DNA of 64,000 nucleotides from Alphaproteobacteria bacterium (GCA_018650465.1 JABIFY010000052.1:1-64000); one strand, 5' to 3'. Positions 48,635 to 59,398 are shown, numbered from the stretch's first letter. Made by a program: numbers and translations. Notes: generated from the sequence alone by a model not told the origin.

Positions 48635-49991
48635 AAGCATATTCCTCGAACACTGGATCGACGGAGCCGTTCCAGCGACCGTGGTAGGCTTCCAGCAGTT
48701 CTTCTGCCGGGGTGCGGCCGTCTTCGATGACGAGTTTGACAGCTGAGAGGAAATGGCGTTCGTCGTCGCCGAAGCTGTCGGTGCGGTTGCGGGCTTTGAG
48801 GCCATCGTTGGCGATCTCGATGACGTCGGCGGCGAGGTCTTTTACTTTGCGGCCTTTAAAGTCGAACTGGATGCCTTCGCGGGCGACACCGGTCATCAGG
48901 TCGGCGCGGTCTTGCGTGGTCCAGTCCTTGCACAATTCCCACGCGGCGGCACACGCGGCATCATCGTAAAGCACGCCCGTCCACAGGGCAGGCATGGCAC
49001 AAAGCCTGCGCCATTGGCCGCCGTCGGCCCCGCGCAATTCAATGAACTGTTTCAGGCGCACTTCCGGAAACAGGGTTGTCAGGTGGTTTTCCCAGTCCAG
49101 CATGGTGGGTTTTTCACCGGGCAAGGCAGGCAGTTCACCCTTCAGGAAATCACGGAAGGACTGTCCGAGGGCATTAATGTAATTGCCATCGCGATAGACA
49201 AAATACATCGGTACATCAAGGGCATAGTCGACATAGCGCTCAAACCCAAAGCCATCTTCAAAGACAAAAGGCACCTGGCCCGTGCGATCGGGGTCCACGT
49301 CAGTCCAGATGTGGCTGCGGTAGCTGAGGTAGCCGTTGGGTTTGCCTTCGGTGAAGGGTGAATTGGCAAACAAGGCCGTGCCCACGGGCTGCAAAGCCAG
49401 CGCGACGCGGTATTTCTGCACCATATCGGCTTCGGAGGCGAAATCGAGGTTCACCTGAACCGTTGAAGTGCGGAACATCATATCCCGGCCCAGCTTGCCA
49501 CGGGTCGGCATATAGTCGCGCATTAATTTATAACGCCCTTTGGGCATGATCGGGATATCGTCGATGCCCCATTTCGGCTGAAAGCCAAGGCCCAGAAAGC
49601 CAACACCCATTTCACCGGCCACTTCCTTGATCTGGCGCAAGTGCGTGTTGACCTCGTCGCAGGTCTTGTTCAGGTTTTCCAGCGGTGCGCCTGACAGTTC
49701 GAACTGGCCGCCTGGTTCCAGGGTGATGGATTGACCGTCCATGGCCATGGCGATGGCTTTGCCGTCTTCCAGTATGGGCTGCCAGCCAAAGCGCTCCATG
49801 CCTTCGAACATCTTGGCGATCCCCTGCGGGCCGTCATATTCCAGAGGGCGCAGATCATCGAGGCGAAAGCCGAATTTTTCATGCTCGGTGCCAATGCGCC
49901 AGTCGGCGGCAGGCTTGTTACCCTTTTCAAGGTATTCGACCATCTGGGCCTTGTTTTCAACGATAATGCTGGATTTAGAACTATTTGCCAC
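48630..49991 (-). CDS. gshA: Glutamate-cysteine ligase (GCS2, plant/alphaproteobacterial type)
   Basis: 453 residues from GTG 49991 with GAGGAAA upstream. First step of glutathione synthesis. Motifs: [13 protein letters not shown], the Glu/ATP-binding [59 protein letters not shown] and [10 protein letters not shown]. This is the class with a short form (~450 residues) distinct from E. coli GshA. Downstream of rsmE in a probable operon. Confidence 0.96.
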   Translation of the reverse strand: MANSSKSSIIVENKAQMVEYLEKGNKPAADWRIGTEHEKFGFRLDDLRPLEYDGPQGIAKMFEGMERFGWQPILEDGKAIAMAMDGQSITLEPGGQFELSGAPLENLNKTCDEVNTHLRQIKEVAGEMGVGFLGLGFQPKWGIDDIPIMPKGRYKLMRDYMPTRGKLGRDMMFRTSTVQVNLDFASEADMVQKYRVALALQPVGTALFANSPFTEGKPNGYLSYRSHIWTDVDPDRTGQVPFVFEDGFGFERYVDYALDVPMYFVYRDGNYINALGQSFRDFLKGELPALPGEKPTMLDWENHLTTLFPEVRLKQFIELRGADGGQWRRLCAMPALWTGVLYDDAACAAAWELCKDWTTQDRADLMTGVAREGIQFDFKGRKVKDLAADVIEIANDGLKARNRTDSFGDDERHFLSAVKLVIEDGRTPAEELLEAYHGRWNGSVDPVFEEYAY

Positions 49992-50090
49992 GTGCTTTCC
50001 TCAGCCCTGAATATAGGTTTGTTAACGAATATTAACATCACTTACAGGAACAAAACATGGTCAGCAAGACCTTGTGATACAAGTGTATAT

Positions 50091-50849
50091 TCAAGAAGGC
50101 GTGAGGTCCCAGTCTCCGACCCAGGCCTGCCAGATGCTCAAAGCCGCGGCTGCCGCTGTATCTGCACGCAATAATCGCGGGCCCAACGTCACCGCCAGGG
50201 CATCAGGAAAGTCGATCAATCGACTGCGTTCAACTTCATCAAACCCGCCTTCTGGCCCGATCAAAATGGCCCAGGGATCACGCTTTGCGGCGTCATCCAG
50301 TTTGGCCAGGGCCTGGGCAATGGGGCCACCGCTGGCCCCTTCGTCACACCAAAGGATCCGTCGACCCGCAGGCCAGTTATCCAGTAATTTATCCAGTTGC
50401 TGTGGCTCGAACACTTCAGGCAGGTCCAGACGCTCACACTGTTCCGAGGCTTCCAGGGCGTTGGCAACGAGGCGACCGGTATTCACCCGGGCCATAACCG
50501 TGCGCCGGGTAATCACGGGCCGGATTTGCGCCACCCCCAGTTCGGTGGCCTTCTCGGCAACAAAATTGATGCGGGCGCGCTTGATAGGGGCGAAAACCAG
50601 CCAAACGTCCGGCATGGGTGATTGCGGCCTCGTTTGATTTTCCAGCGCGACCGTCGCCGCACTTTTCGACAGGGTTTCAATCCGCCCCAGCCATTCACCA
50701 TCGCGGCCATTGAAGAAAGCAATATGCTGGCCGGGTGCCAGACGCAGGACATTTTTGAGAAAATGCGCCTTGTCTTTTGATAATTCGACAGAAGCACCTG
50801 CATTCAAGGGTGCGTCTATATAAAGCCGGGTTTTTACGTTTGAAGTCAT
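50091..50849 (-). CDS. rsmE: 16S rRNA (uracil1498-N3)-methyltransferase
   Basis: 252 residues. SPOUT-fold methyltransferase of the 30S subunit. N-terminal PUA-like part (HFLKNVLRLAPGQHIAFFNG), then KATELGVAQIRPVITRR and the SAM-binding knot AILIGPEGGFDEVER and TLGPRLLRADTAAAAALS. The start lies in a tandem duplication that contains an extra ATG 14 bases upstream in a different frame. Divergent from ubiA, upstream of gshA. Confidence 0.95.
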   Translation of the reverse strand: MTSNVKTRLYIDAPLNAGASVELSKDKAHFLKNVLRLAPGQHIAFFNGRDGEWLGRIETLSKSAATVALENQTRPQSPMPDVWLVFAPIKRARINFVAEKATELGVAQIRPVITRRTVMARVNTGRLVANALEASEQCERLDLPEVFEPQQLDKLLDNWPAGRRILWCDEGASGGPIAQALAKLDDAAKRDPWAILIGPEGGFDEVERSRLIDFPDALAVTLGPRLLRADTAAAAALSIWQAWVGDWDLTPS

Positions 50850-50874
50850 GTTGGAAAAATCATGTTGGAAAAAT
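50847..50874 (-). repeat. 14-bp direct duplication at the rsmE start
   Basis: CATGTTGGAAAAAT (+ strand) occurs at 50847-50860 and 50861-50874. On the coding strand each copy ends in an ATG; the upstream ATG stops after five codons. Confidence 0.88.
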
Positions 50875-50942
50875 CATGGGAGTGAGAATTTTCACGATCT
50901 GTTATCTTGATAGCAACAGGATAAGAAGCTACAGCATTAGAG

Positions 50943-51911
50943 ATGCCAAAACACCCCTCCTCCGGACCTGAAACAGTTATTGCCGATGCCGGTGCTGACA
51001 ACCCGGTCGACCGCTATGCACCAGACTGGTCAAAGCCGTATCTGAAGCTTGCTCGTTTTGACCGCCCCATCGGATCGTGGCTGTTGATGTGGCCGTGTAT
51101 GTGGTCGCTGGCTTTGGTAGCATCCGAGGTCAGTATTTACCGTTGGCCTACGGCCCCGGCCCCTGGCTGGCCCGATCCTTTGCTGATCGCCCTGTTTTTT
51201 GTCGGAGCCTTTGTCATGCGCGGGGCCGGTTGCACCCTGAATGATATCGCCGACCGCAATTATGATGGCAAGGTCGAACGTACCGCCCTGCGCCCCATCC
51301 CTTCCGGCCAGGTCACCGTTTTGCAGGCCTCTGTCTGGATGGGCTTGCTGAGCCTTGTGGGCCTGGCGGTTTTACTGACGTTCAATGCCTTTGCCATCGT
51401 GACAGGCGCTGCGTCCCTCGTCATTGTCGCGGTCTATCCGTTTATGAAGCGCTTCACCTATTGGCCACAGTTCGTGCTCGGCCTGGCTTTTAACTGGGGT
51501 GCCTTGCTGGGTTGGGCCGCTGTCACCGGCACGCTTTCGGCCGCCGCCATTGCCCTTTATGCCGCCGGTATCGCCTGGACCCTGGGCTACGATACGATCT
51601 ATGCCCACCAGGACAAGGAAGATGACATCATGATCGGAGTGAAATCCACAGCCTTGCGGTTTGGTCCCACAACCAAAAACTGGCTGGTGGTGTTCTATCT
51701 GATCGCCCTGGGTGGTATCGCAGCGTCCGGCTGGATTGTGCAATTATCCTGGATCTTTTATGTGGGGCTGATCTTCGCCGCGGTGCACATGGCCTGGCAA
51801 ATTATCACGCTCGACATCGATGACTGGGCAGATTGCCTGGCCAAATTCAAATCCAACCACCACTTTGGCTTGATCGTGTTTCTGTCCATTGTAGCCGGCC
51901 AGGTCTTGTAA
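50943..51911 (+). CDS. ubiA: 4-hydroxybenzoate polyprenyltransferase
   Basis: 322 residues with eight or nine membrane helices. Attaches the polyprenyl tail to 4-hydroxybenzoate in ubiquinone synthesis. The two Mg-diphosphate Asp motifs are GCTLNDIADRNYDGKVERT and YDTIYAHQDKEDDIMIG, both intact; FDRPIGSWLLMWPCMW and RPIPSG are further landmarks. A polar 30-residue N-terminal extension precedes the first helix. Divergent from rsmE. Confidence 0.96.
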   Translation: MPKHPSSGPETVIADAGADNPVDRYAPDWSKPYLKLARFDRPIGSWLLMWPCMWSLALVASEVSIYRWPTAPAPGWPDPLLIALFFVGAFVMRGAGCTLNDIADRNYDGKVERTALRPIPSGQVTVLQASVWMGLLSLVGLAVLLTFNAFAIVTGAASLVIVAVYPFMKRFTYWPQFVLGLAFNWGALLGWAAVTGTLSAAAIALYAAGIAWTLGYDTIYAHQDKEDDIMIGVKSTALRFGPTTKNWLVVFYLIALGGIAASGWIVQLSWIFYVGLIFAAVHMAWQIITLDIDDWADCLAKFKSNHHFGLIVFLSIVAGQVL

Positions 51912-52130
51912 AACCTGGCGAGCCAGTAATTGGATATGATCGTTAATATATGAATGAATAACTGCCATTTTCCCGTGATTAATGCATTATGCAGAGAATT
52001 CAGGTCGCCAACATACGCTTTCGGTCTACCTTCTTAAGTTGAGATACATTTTGCGTTAACGACAGGGTATTTTCGAAAAGTTATTTTCCTTTAGTGAATT
52101 GGTACGTAGAAAGGTTGGACGTTTATTTTA

Positions 52131-54065
52131 ATGTTCGGTTTTTTCAGTCAAGAACGAAATCAGGAAACAGGTCTGTTTCGGTCAACTTTGGGGCGGCGAA
52201 TAGCAGTCGCCGTTTTTGTTTCGATCATCGCCATAGAAATCGTTGTCCTGATCCCTTCCTATTTACGTCAAACAGACAGCCTTCTGGCAGAACTGGAACG
52301 CCAGGGTGAACTGCTGATCGAGATTCTGCGGGATTCTGACCACCTGACCCAGGCTGAAGCAAAACAGCATGCTGGCATTATCATGCGGGCCGAACGCATA
52401 ACCGGTGTATTAATAACACCTGGACACGGGGAGCCAAAAGTTTCATCTGGTGCTGTGCCCACCCTGCCAGACCCCGATAAAATCAGTGACCATGTACAAC
52501 ACAAGCGCAGTCCCGACGGTCTTGTCTACGATGTCTATTGGCCACCCAAAGCGACCAATTACCACCATGGCATCGCCCTGCGGTTTGATGCGTCACATGT
52601 TGACCGGGAATTAATGGCTTATGTAACCAGGATCAGCTTTCTGGTTCTGATCATTTCGCTTTTTGTTACCTTTGTCACCTTGTGGGTTCTGAAACGGCAG
52701 GTCCTGGACTCGTTGTTTGCCCTGCGATCTGGTCTCCTCAAAGGCGGTGGCCGGGACGCAACTGTTCCCAAAAAAGGACTGGAACGGGACGATGAGCTGG
52801 GTGACCTTTATCGATCTGTTCGCACCATGCTTGACGATGTCAACAAGGCCCACGCGGATGACAGGAGCAATCTGGAAGCTTTCAATGACGAGCTGGAATC
52901 CAGGGTTAAACGGCGGACGGAACAGCTGCGACAAAATGAAATCAGGTTTCAGTCTTTTGCGAATGCTGCTTCCGACTGGTTTTGGGAAATGGATGACCAG
53001 CTGAGGTTTTCCTATTTTTCGGATCGCTTCACCGAAATATCCGGCGTTGAGCAATCAGCGTTGTTGGGCAAGACACGACAGGAAACAGGTATTCCCTATC
53101 TCACGGATAGCCTGTGGAAAAACCACCTGGAAGACCTCGCCAACAAGCGGCAAATCCATGATTTTGTTCATCCCCGAACGAAAGCTGATGGCAGCGTTGT
53201 GTATTTATCTATCAACGGTCTGCCGGTCTATGATGACGACGGAAATTTTCAGGGATACCGGGGTACAGGCAAGGATATTACGGAACAAATTGAAGACGAG
53301 ATATCTTTGCAGCAGGCCAAGAGCCTTGCCGAATCCGCCAACCAAGCCAAGTCGGAATTTCTCTCCGCCATGAGCCACGAATTGCGGACACCTTTGAACG
53401 CCGTTTTTGGGTATGGGCAAATAATGTTGACCGATACCGAAACGCCACTAAATGACGACCATCGTGAAAGTATTGAGCAAATCCTGAACGGTGCACGGCA
53501 TCTTCTGGAGCTGATCGACCAGGTGCTGGACCTCTCTGGTATTGAGGCAGAAAGACTACTCATTTCAGCAATCCCTGTTGTACTTGATGAAATCTGTCAG
53601 GAATGCATGGAAGTTATCGAAGTCCAGGCGGCCAAAACCGGACAAATTGCCCACAATGAAATTAGAACGTCGCGCGTGATCAGGGTCGATTACAATCGAC
53701 TGCGCCAGGTCATGCTCATCCTGCTGTCCAACGCCGTTAAATATAGCGAGCCCGGAGATACCGTTTCACTGATTTGTGAAGACGTCCCGGATGGCAAAGT
53801 CAGGATCAGCGTCAGCGATACAGGCCCTGGTATTACCGCGGATGATCAGGCTGAGGTCTTTGAACCCTTTAGTCGCCTTGGCCGTGAAATCAGCGAAGTT
53901 GCAGGCGCAGGCATTGGCCTGACCATTGCCAAACGACTGGTTGAAGACATGGGTGGAACAATTGCCCTGCAAAGCGAAGTGGGCAAAGGGTCAATTTTCT
54001 GGATCGAATTCCCGGCAATCGAAAAAGCAATCGAAACGGCAAACGTCAACCAAGCCTCTGCTTAA
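52131..54065 (+). CDS. Membrane sensor histidine kinase with PAS domain
   Basis: 644 residues. Order: membrane helix (~24-44), a periplasmic domain of about 140 residues, second helix (ISFLVLIISLFVTFVTLWVL), HAMP-like linker (LERDDELGDLYRSVRTMLDDV), coiled coil, PAS (~275-400: ASDWFWEMDDQLRFSYFSDRF, GYRGTGKDITEQIEDE), HisKA with FLSAMSHELRTPLNAVFGYG, and HATPase (LLSNAVKYSEPG, DTGPGI, GAGIGLTIAK). Catalytically complete; no receiver domain and no adjacent response regulator. Its stop overlaps the convergent amidase by 4 bases. Confidence 0.94.
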   Translation: MFGFFSQERNQETGLFRSTLGRRIAVAVFVSIIAIEIVVLIPSYLRQTDSLLAELERQGELLIEILRDSDHLTQAEAKQHAGIIMRAERITGVLITPGHGEPKVSSGAVPTLPDPDKISDHVQHKRSPDGLVYDVYWPPKATNYHHGIALRFDASHVDRELMAYVTRISFLVLIISLFVTFVTLWVLKRQVLDSLFALRSGLLKGGGRDATVPKKGLERDDELGDLYRSVRTMLDDVNKAHADDRSNLEAFNDELESRVKRRTEQLRQNEIRFQSFANAASDWFWEMDDQLRFSYFSDRFTEISGVEQSALLGKTRQETGIPYLTDSLWKNHLEDLANKRQIHDFVHPRTKADGSVVYLSINGLPVYDDDGNFQGYRGTGKDITEQIEDEISLQQAKSLAESANQAKSEFLSAMSHELRTPLNAVFGYGQIMLTDTETPLNDDHRESIEQILNGARHLLELIDQVLDLSGIEAERLLISAIPVVLDEICQECMEVIEVQAAKTGQIAHNEIRTSRVIRVDYNRLRQVMLILLSNAVKYSEPGDTVSLICEDVPDGKVRISVSDTGPGITADDQAEVFEPFSRLGREISEVAGAGIGLTIAKRLVEDMGGTIALQSEVGKGSIFWIEFPAIEKAIETANVNQASA

Positions 54066-55477
54066 TCCTCACGCGCCCAAAGCTGTTCGGCCAAAATACC
54101 CACGTGGTTTTCGATCACCTGGGCCGCATCCAGGCACAGGCCTTCACGGAAGGACTGGCCGACAATTTGTACGCCCATGGGCACACCATCCACCAGACCG
54201 GTTGGCACAGCCGCAGCGGGCAGTCCCAGATGATTGATGATGTACATGGGTGCCTGTGCATCCAGCATGGTTTTTAGTCTCGTCTGGCCTTGCAAATCAT
54301 CGTGCTGCGGCATGGGCTTTTCACCAGACACAGGCATCAACAACAAAGGGTTTTCCTGCATGAAGGCAGCCCACAGGCGACGCTGTCGGGTGCGGTCAGC
54401 CAGCGTGCGCATATAGCCCGGCATATCCAGCAGATCAACACAAGAGATATAGTCGGCAAAGACCTGGCGGCAATTTTGGGAGGCCATGTTGTCAACGGCT
54501 GAAATCAGCAACTGATCGGCTTCCGTAAAAATAAGCTTGCGCCAGTCCTCGGCGATTCTAGCGGCTTCAGGTGGATCGACTTCGACAATTTCATAACCCG
54601 CTGACGACAACCAACTGGCCGCCTGCCAGACGGCTTCAGCAACAGCAGGATCGACACCAACACCGATGGGGTCTGCACTGACGGCAACCCGAATGGGTGT
54701 TGCAGGCATGTCCAGCAACATGGCTTCCGGGGCCTGCCAGGGATCGCGCCAGTCTGCCTGGGCCATGACCTCAAGCCCCAGACGTACATCTGCAACAGAC
54801 CGCCCGATGGGTCCTTGCACCGACATTTGCTGCTGCGACGGGGTGCGTTCTTCGGGCGCACTGGCGTTATAGGCTGCAACACGACCAAGGCTCGGGCGGA
54901 TCGTGGCCAGACCACAACAATAGGCCGGATAACGTAAACTGCCGCCAAGGTCATTGCCATGGGCCAGACACCCCACCCCTGCCGCCAGCGATGCCGCAGC
55001 ACCGCCACTGGAACCACCTGGCGTAAGACTTTTATCCCAGGGGTTCAGGGTCTGGCCGTGCAGATCATTATCGGTGAACCAGCGAAAACTGAATTCCGGC
55101 GTATTGGTCCGTCCCAGGATCACGGCACCGGCATCTTTCACGTTGGCAACAACGGGCGAATCAGATGTGGCAACAGCTTCGTTCAGAGCAACGATACCGT
55201 TGGGGGTTGTGCAGCCTGCCTGATCAACATTTTCCTTGATGGTCATGGGCACACCATGCATCAGCCCAAGATCATCCCCCGCCGCCTGAGCCTGATCGGC
55301 TTCAATGGCAGCGACCCTGGCAGAAACCGAGAGATCATTGGTCACCGCATTCAGGGCCGGATTAACCGATGCCATGCGCGTCAGATGTGCCTCGGTAACA
55401 TGCGATGCGCTGATCTCACCCGCTGCGATTTTTGCTGCCGTTTCAACCGCACCCAACTGCCACAATTCTTTAGCCAT
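54062..55477 (-). CDS. Amidase signature family hydrolase
   Basis: 471 residues. The Ser-cisSer-Lys triad is visible: Lys in GVPMTIKENVDQAG, cis-Ser in LTPGGSSGGAAASLAAG and the nucleophile in GNDLGGSLRYPAYCCG. The C-terminal NHLGLPAAAVPTGLVDGVPMGVQIVG is typical. It could hydrolyse small amides. GatA is less likely because no gatB/gatC is near and the sequence after the triad differs. ATG 55477 follows AGGGAG. Confidence 0.92.
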   Translation of the reverse strand: MAKELWQLGAVETAAKIAAGEISASHVTEAHLTRMASVNPALNAVTNDLSVSARVAAIEADQAQAAGDDLGLMHGVPMTIKENVDQAGCTTPNGIVALNEAVATSDSPVVANVKDAGAVILGRTNTPEFSFRWFTDNDLHGQTLNPWDKSLTPGGSSGGAAASLAAGVGCLAHGNDLGGSLRYPAYCCGLATIRPSLGRVAAYNASAPEERTPSQQQMSVQGPIGRSVADVRLGLEVMAQADWRDPWQAPEAMLLDMPATPIRVAVSADPIGVGVDPAVAEAVWQAASWLSSAGYEIVEVDPPEAARIAEDWRKLIFTEADQLLISAVDNMASQNCRQVFADYISCVDLLDMPGYMRTLADRTRQRRLWAAFMQENPLLLMPVSGEKPMPQHDDLQGQTRLKTMLDAQAPMYIINHLGLPAAAVPTGLVDGVPMGVQIVGQSFREGLCLDAAQVIENHVGILAEQLWARED

Positions 55478-55589
55478 TCATTCACTCCCTGAATTCTGTT
55501 CGCGACATCATCAAAAACTAAGGCGATTCCGGTTAAAACGGAACCGCATCAGTTTCATTTGTTGGCGCACACCTTGAGTTTGCGGCAAC

Positions 55590-55624
55590 GCTGCGTTTCC
55601 GTAAAACCCGGAAACGTTCTGCAC
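55590..55624. repeat. Dispersed palindrome family A, copy 4
   Basis: GCTGCGTTTCCG-N6-CCGGAAACG then TTCTGCAC, nine bases beyond the stop of the next gene on the minus strand. The most complete copy, used as reference for the family. Confidence 0.8.
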
Positions 55625-55632
55625 AAGGCAGG

Positions 55633-56391
55633 TCAAGGGACCAGTCGCACAAAATCCGGGAATTCAAGGGCGTGGGCCGTGGCCTTTAATTCAGCGCCCC
55701 AGCTTGATCGACTGGCAGGTTCCTCAACAATTGCGACAATGAATTCCTCAAGATCCAGATCAGGGGCCAGGCGGTCCCGCACGGCTTGCAGCACATCAAG
55801 TTTGTCGCGAGCATCGAACACACGGTTTGCGGCCTCAATGCGGGAAAAAGCCAGGGGGTTTTCCGTTAGCGCAAGGGCCCCATAATTCGACAAATAAACC
55901 CCAACCGATGCAACTGGTTCGACGACGTCTTCAATCGTCAGGACAACATCCTGCAAATAACCATAGGCATAGTTCACATCGGCCCCACCGCCCTTGTCGA
56001 CTTCACCGGGGCCCATTTCAGTCGTGTGCATGTGGGCCAGTTGTTCGTCATCCAGCCAGGTGATCCAGGTCTGCAACACCGTGTCCGGGGATGGTGCCAA
56101 AGTGGCGGGCACGGCCCCGTAAGAAGTCAGGTGGGCCGAGTAAACCACGTCGTAGTCCTGCAACGTCGCCTTGGTGACAACAAAACTGACATCCGGCCAG
56201 TCGCGATACTTTCGTTGTAGCTGTTCCGGTGCAGCGTTTGAGCCAAAAGCCAACACGGGATGTTTTCCGTCGAGCATATTATCTACCCCGTTGGGCAAAG
56301 GCTGGATTTGGCCGCCATCAAACAAAAAGGAATGCGGTGCCCGTTCATAGGGATAATTTCGCGCGCGATGTTGAAGAAGGTCATTGCTCAT
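55633..56391 (-). CDS. Hypothetical protein with gamma-glutamylcyclotransferase-like N-terminal motif
   Basis: 252 residues. HPVLAFGSNAAPEQLQRKY resembles the YGSN loop of the cyclotransferase fold, and DYDVVYSAHLTSYGAVPATLAPS and TWLDDEQLAHMHTTEMGPG would fit its later strands and acidic residue. The C-terminal half (AIVEEPASRSSWGAELKA) is not recognised. No signal peptide. I do not assign an activity. Confidence 0.75.
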   Translation of the reverse strand: MSNDLLQHRARNYPYERAPHSFLFDGGQIQPLPNGVDNMLDGKHPVLAFGSNAAPEQLQRKYRDWPDVSFVVTKATLQDYDVVYSAHLTSYGAVPATLAPSPDTVLQTWITWLDDEQLAHMHTTEMGPGEVDKGGGADVNYAYGYLQDVVLTIEDVVEPVASVGVYLSNYGALALTENPLAFSRIEAANRVFDARDKLDVLQAVRDRLAPDLDLEEFIVAIVEEPASRSSWGAELKATAHALEFPDFVRLVP

Positions 56392-56454
56392 GGGCCGACC
56401 CTAAAGCACCCGTGTCCCCATTTCCATTGATGCGATGACGTCAGGCCGATGACG

Positions 56455-57615
56455 TCAAGTTTGGCCCATGCGGGTACCTGTCGTGATCGCGCCATCCAGA
56501 ATAGCCCCGCGCATATCCGCGTTTGAAAAATTGGCGTCGCTTAAATCTGCACCGGCAAAATTGGCCGGAAACTTGTGGCCGGTCGGCTTGCCGTCTGGTC
56601 CGCGAATAATCATTTTGCCAATGATGGCAAAACTGGCGTCTGCCTTGACGAGGATCGTCTTGACCATTTTAACGCCGTTCAGTTCGGCTTCGCGCAAATT
56701 ACTGCCGGTCATGTCAGAACCACTGAAGTCCGCCAGCACAAGTTGGGCTTTGGAAAGATTGGCCTCGGTTAAATTACAGGCCCCGAAGTCCGCACCGGAC
56801 AAATAGGCATTGGCGAGATCAGCGCCACTAAGGTCATAATTACGGAAGCTGGCGCGCTCGCCATCGATGCCGCCGGTGTCGGCCCACATGGCGTGACGGG
56901 CCAGCATTTTTTGAACTTCGACCGGTAGTTGTCCCGCACCCTTGCTGACTTTGGTATCGCGCAAGTCCGCTGTACTCAGATCAACACCCGCCAGCACAGT
57001 GCCGCGCATGTTCGCCCCGGTAAAATCAGCACTTTCAACCTGGGCATTTTCCATATTGGCCCCGGTCAGATCGACATTCTTCAGCTTGGCTTTTTCCATA
57101 TTTGCGCCTTCAAGATCGGCACCGGAAAAATCGACACTGTTGGCTTGCATACTGCGCATGGAGGCGTTTTTCAACGAGGCATTTCTAAGCTTGGCCTTGT
57201 CCATCTTGGCGCGATCAAGTGTGGAATTTTCAAGATTGGCGTCACTAAGATCAACCGGCGCATTTTGTGATGAAACCAAAGCGCCAGGCCGCATGTCAGC
57301 ATCCGTCAAATTAACGCCGGTCATGGTGGCTCCCTTGAACTGGACACCACGCAAATCAGCCCGGTAGAAACTGGCACTGGTCAAATTGGCCTTGGTGAAA
57401 TCAGCCCCGAACAGGTCAGCTGAATCAAATTTGACGCCTTCAAGAATACAATTGCTGAAATCGCTGCCGGTTAACACCGCATCTGTCAGGTCAACAGCAG
57501 GCAGGCGCAAGCCCGACAAGTCGACTTCGCGCAAAATGGCACGCTTGCCCCCTGATTTGCCACTGACAAATCGTTGATGCTGTTTCAGAACTTCAGCGAT
57601 TTCGCCGACATCCAT
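56455..57615 (-). CDS. Pentapeptide-repeat protein
   Basis: 386 residues. After a short N-terminal helix (VGEIAEVLKQHQRFVSG) come more than 40 A(D/N)LxX-type pentapeptides, such as ADLFGADFTKANLTSASFYRA, predicted to form a right-handed four-sided beta helix. A non-repeat insertion (LPVEVQKMLARHAMWADTGG) divides it into two helices. It is larger than Qnr/MfpA gyrase-binding proteins (~200 residues) and lacks their obvious architecture, so no gyrase role is claimed. ATG 57615 follows GGGGG. Confidence 0.92.
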   Translation of the reverse strand: MDVGEIAEVLKQHQRFVSGKSGGKRAILREVDLSGLRLPAVDLTDAVLTGSDFSNCILEGVKFDSADLFGADFTKANLTSASFYRADLRGVQFKGATMTGVNLTDADMRPGALVSSQNAPVDLSDANLENSTLDRAKMDKAKLRNASLKNASMRSMQANSVDFSGADLEGANMEKAKLKNVDLTGANMENAQVESADFTGANMRGTVLAGVDLSTADLRDTKVSKGAGQLPVEVQKMLARHAMWADTGGIDGERASFRNYDLSGADLANAYLSGADFGACNLTEANLSKAQLVLADFSGSDMTGSNLREAELNGVKMVKTILVKADASFAIIGKMIIRGPDGKPTGHKFPANFAGADLSDANFSNADMRGAILDGAITTGTRMGQT

Positions 57616-57768
57616 ACGCTTTACCCCCGTGCCATATAACCATGATTTTAACTAATATTCAATCATCTGCTGTATTAGAATCGTTATAACAAAGAATTTC
57701 TCCTGGCTGTCGCGCCACCCGAAGGCAAGCGATATACTCTCCTTAAAACCCCTTCTGCGGAAAAATTC

Positions 57769-59277
57769 ATGGCTTACAGTTCTCTACGCGACTATCTGGA
57801 CAAACTTGAGGCCGTGGGCGACCTTGTGCGGGTAACCACACCCGTCTCCACAAACCTTGAGATGACCGAAATCCAGACCAGATTATTGGCTTCAGGTGGC
57901 CCGGCCGTCCTGTTTGAGAACCCGGTCAATGAGAAGGGCGAAAAAGCCGGTATGCCGGTGCTGGTCAACCTGTTCGGCACGGTCAGCCGGGTTGCTTTGG
58001 GCATGGAGCGCGAACCTGGTGCCTTACGTGAGCTGGGCGAAACCCTGGCCTTTTTGCGCCAACCCGAACCACCAGGCGGTTTCAAGGAAGCGTTGGGTAT
58101 GTTGCCCATCCTGAAGCAAGCCATGGCCATGAAACCCAAATCTGTCTCAAAAGGATCCTGTCAGGATATTGTCTGGACCGGTGATGAAATTGATTTGGCT
58201 AAATTACCCATCCAGACCTGCTGGCCAGGAGAACCAGCCCCCTTGATCACCTGGCCGCTTGTTGTCACCAAAGGCCCCGGCGACAATAAGGAAGATGACT
58301 TTAACGTCGGCATATACCGCATGCAGGTGACCGGTAAAAATACGACCCTGATGCGCTGGCTGAAACATCGTGGCGGGGCCCAGCATCATGCGCGCTGGAA
58401 AGACCAGAACCCGGAACCCCTGCCCGCCGCCGCCGTCATTGGATCGGATCCGGGCATGATCCTGGCTGCGGTCACACCGGTGCCGGATACCTTGTCCGAA
58501 TATCAGTTCGCCGGATTGCTGCGCAACCAGAAAGTCGAACTGGTCGATTGCAAGACCGTGCCTCTGAAGGTGCCTGCCAATGCCGAGATCATCATTGAAG
58601 GTCACGTCTCCTTGCAGGACTACGGCGACGAAGGCCCCTATGGCGATCACACGGGCTTTTATAATTCCGTGGAACAATTTCCGGTCTTCACCGTGTCCGC
58701 CATCACCATGCGCAAGGACCCGATCTATCTCAGTACCTTTACGGGACGCCCGCCGGATGAGCCAAGTGTGCTGGGGGAAGCCCTGAACGAGTTGTTCATC
58801 CCCCTGTTGCAGCAACAATTCCCGGAAATCACCGATTTCTGGCTGCCACCCGAGGGCTGCTCCTATCGTATCGCCGTGGTCTCCATGAAAAAGGCCTATG
58901 CCGGTCACGCCAAGCGCGTGATGATGGGTGTGTGGTCGTTCCTGCGCCAGTTCATGTACACCAAATTCGTGATTGTGGTGGATGACGACATTAACTGCCG
59001 CGACTGGAAAGACGTCATGTGGGCTGTCTCCGTTAACATGGACCCGGCCCGCGACATCACCCTTGTGGAAAACACCCCCATCGACTATCTCGACTTCGCC
59101 TCACCGGTTTCAGGTCTCGGCTCCAAAATCGGCCTCGACGCCACCACCAAGCTTGAGCCGGAAACAAACCGCGAATGGGGCCGCAAACTACGCATGAGCG
59201 ACGATGTCGTGCAAAAAGTCGACGACATGTGGGCGGATTTGGGTTTGCCGGGCAGCGGCAAGGCGATCTGGAAGTGA
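57769..59277 (+). CDS. UbiD family prenylated-FMN decarboxylase
   Basis: 502 residues, the usual length. Motifs: [44 protein letters not shown], the acidic active-site region [22 protein letters not shown] and [19 protein letters not shown] near the end. These enzymes use prenylated FMN made by UbiX. It may be UbiD itself (3-polyprenyl-4-hydroxybenzoate decarboxylase) since ubiA lies 6 kb away, but many UbiD homologues act on other aromatic acids and no ubiX is in the window. Confidence 0.9.
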   Translation: MAYSSLRDYLDKLEAVGDLVRVTTPVSTNLEMTEIQTRLLASGGPAVLFENPVNEKGEKAGMPVLVNLFGTVSRVALGMEREPGALRELGETLAFLRQPEPPGGFKEALGMLPILKQAMAMKPKSVSKGSCQDIVWTGDEIDLAKLPIQTCWPGEPAPLITWPLVVTKGPGDNKEDDFNVGIYRMQVTGKNTTLMRWLKHRGGAQHHARWKDQNPEPLPAAAVIGSDPGMILAAVTPVPDTLSEYQFAGLLRNQKVELVDCKTVPLKVPANAEIIIEGHVSLQDYGDEGPYGDHTGFYNSVEQFPVFTVSAITMRKDPIYLSTFTGRPPDEPSVLGEALNELFIPLLQQQFPEITDFWLPPEGCSYRIAVVSMKKAYAGHAKRVMMGVWSFLRQFMYTKFVIVVDDDINCRDWKDVMWAVSVNMDPARDITLVENTPIDYLDFASPVSGLGSKIGLDATTKLEPETNREWGRKLRMSDDVVQKVDDMWADLGLPGSGKAIWK

Positions 59278-59292
59278 TAGCCGTTAACAATC

Positions 59293-59319
59293 ATTAAATA
59301 GTGCCTGACACTAATTAAT
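59293..59319. repeat. AAATAGTG palindrome, copy after the UbiD-family gene
   Basis: ATTAAATAGTG and CACTAATTAAT around CCTGA, 15 bases after the UbiD stop. Confidence 0.8.
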
Positions 59320-59346
59320 AGCTCAGTGTGACGATATTAGGTGGCC

Positions 59347-59374
59347 GTCATACTGGTGAAAACCAGTATCCATC
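59347..59374. repeat. REP-like hairpin
   Basis: GTCATACTGG-TGAAA-ACCAGTATCCA: 7-bp stem of the GTCAT...ATCCA design often seen in alphaproteobacterial intergenic repeats. Lies between the UbiD and RdhA-like genes. Confidence 0.7.
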
Positions 59375-59398
59375 GTGAGTTCGAATTATTTGGTGCCT

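Noticed and set aside
54062-55477. Assignment as GatA
   Set aside because: The amidase triad is present but gatB/gatC are absent, and sequence outside the triad is not GatA-like.
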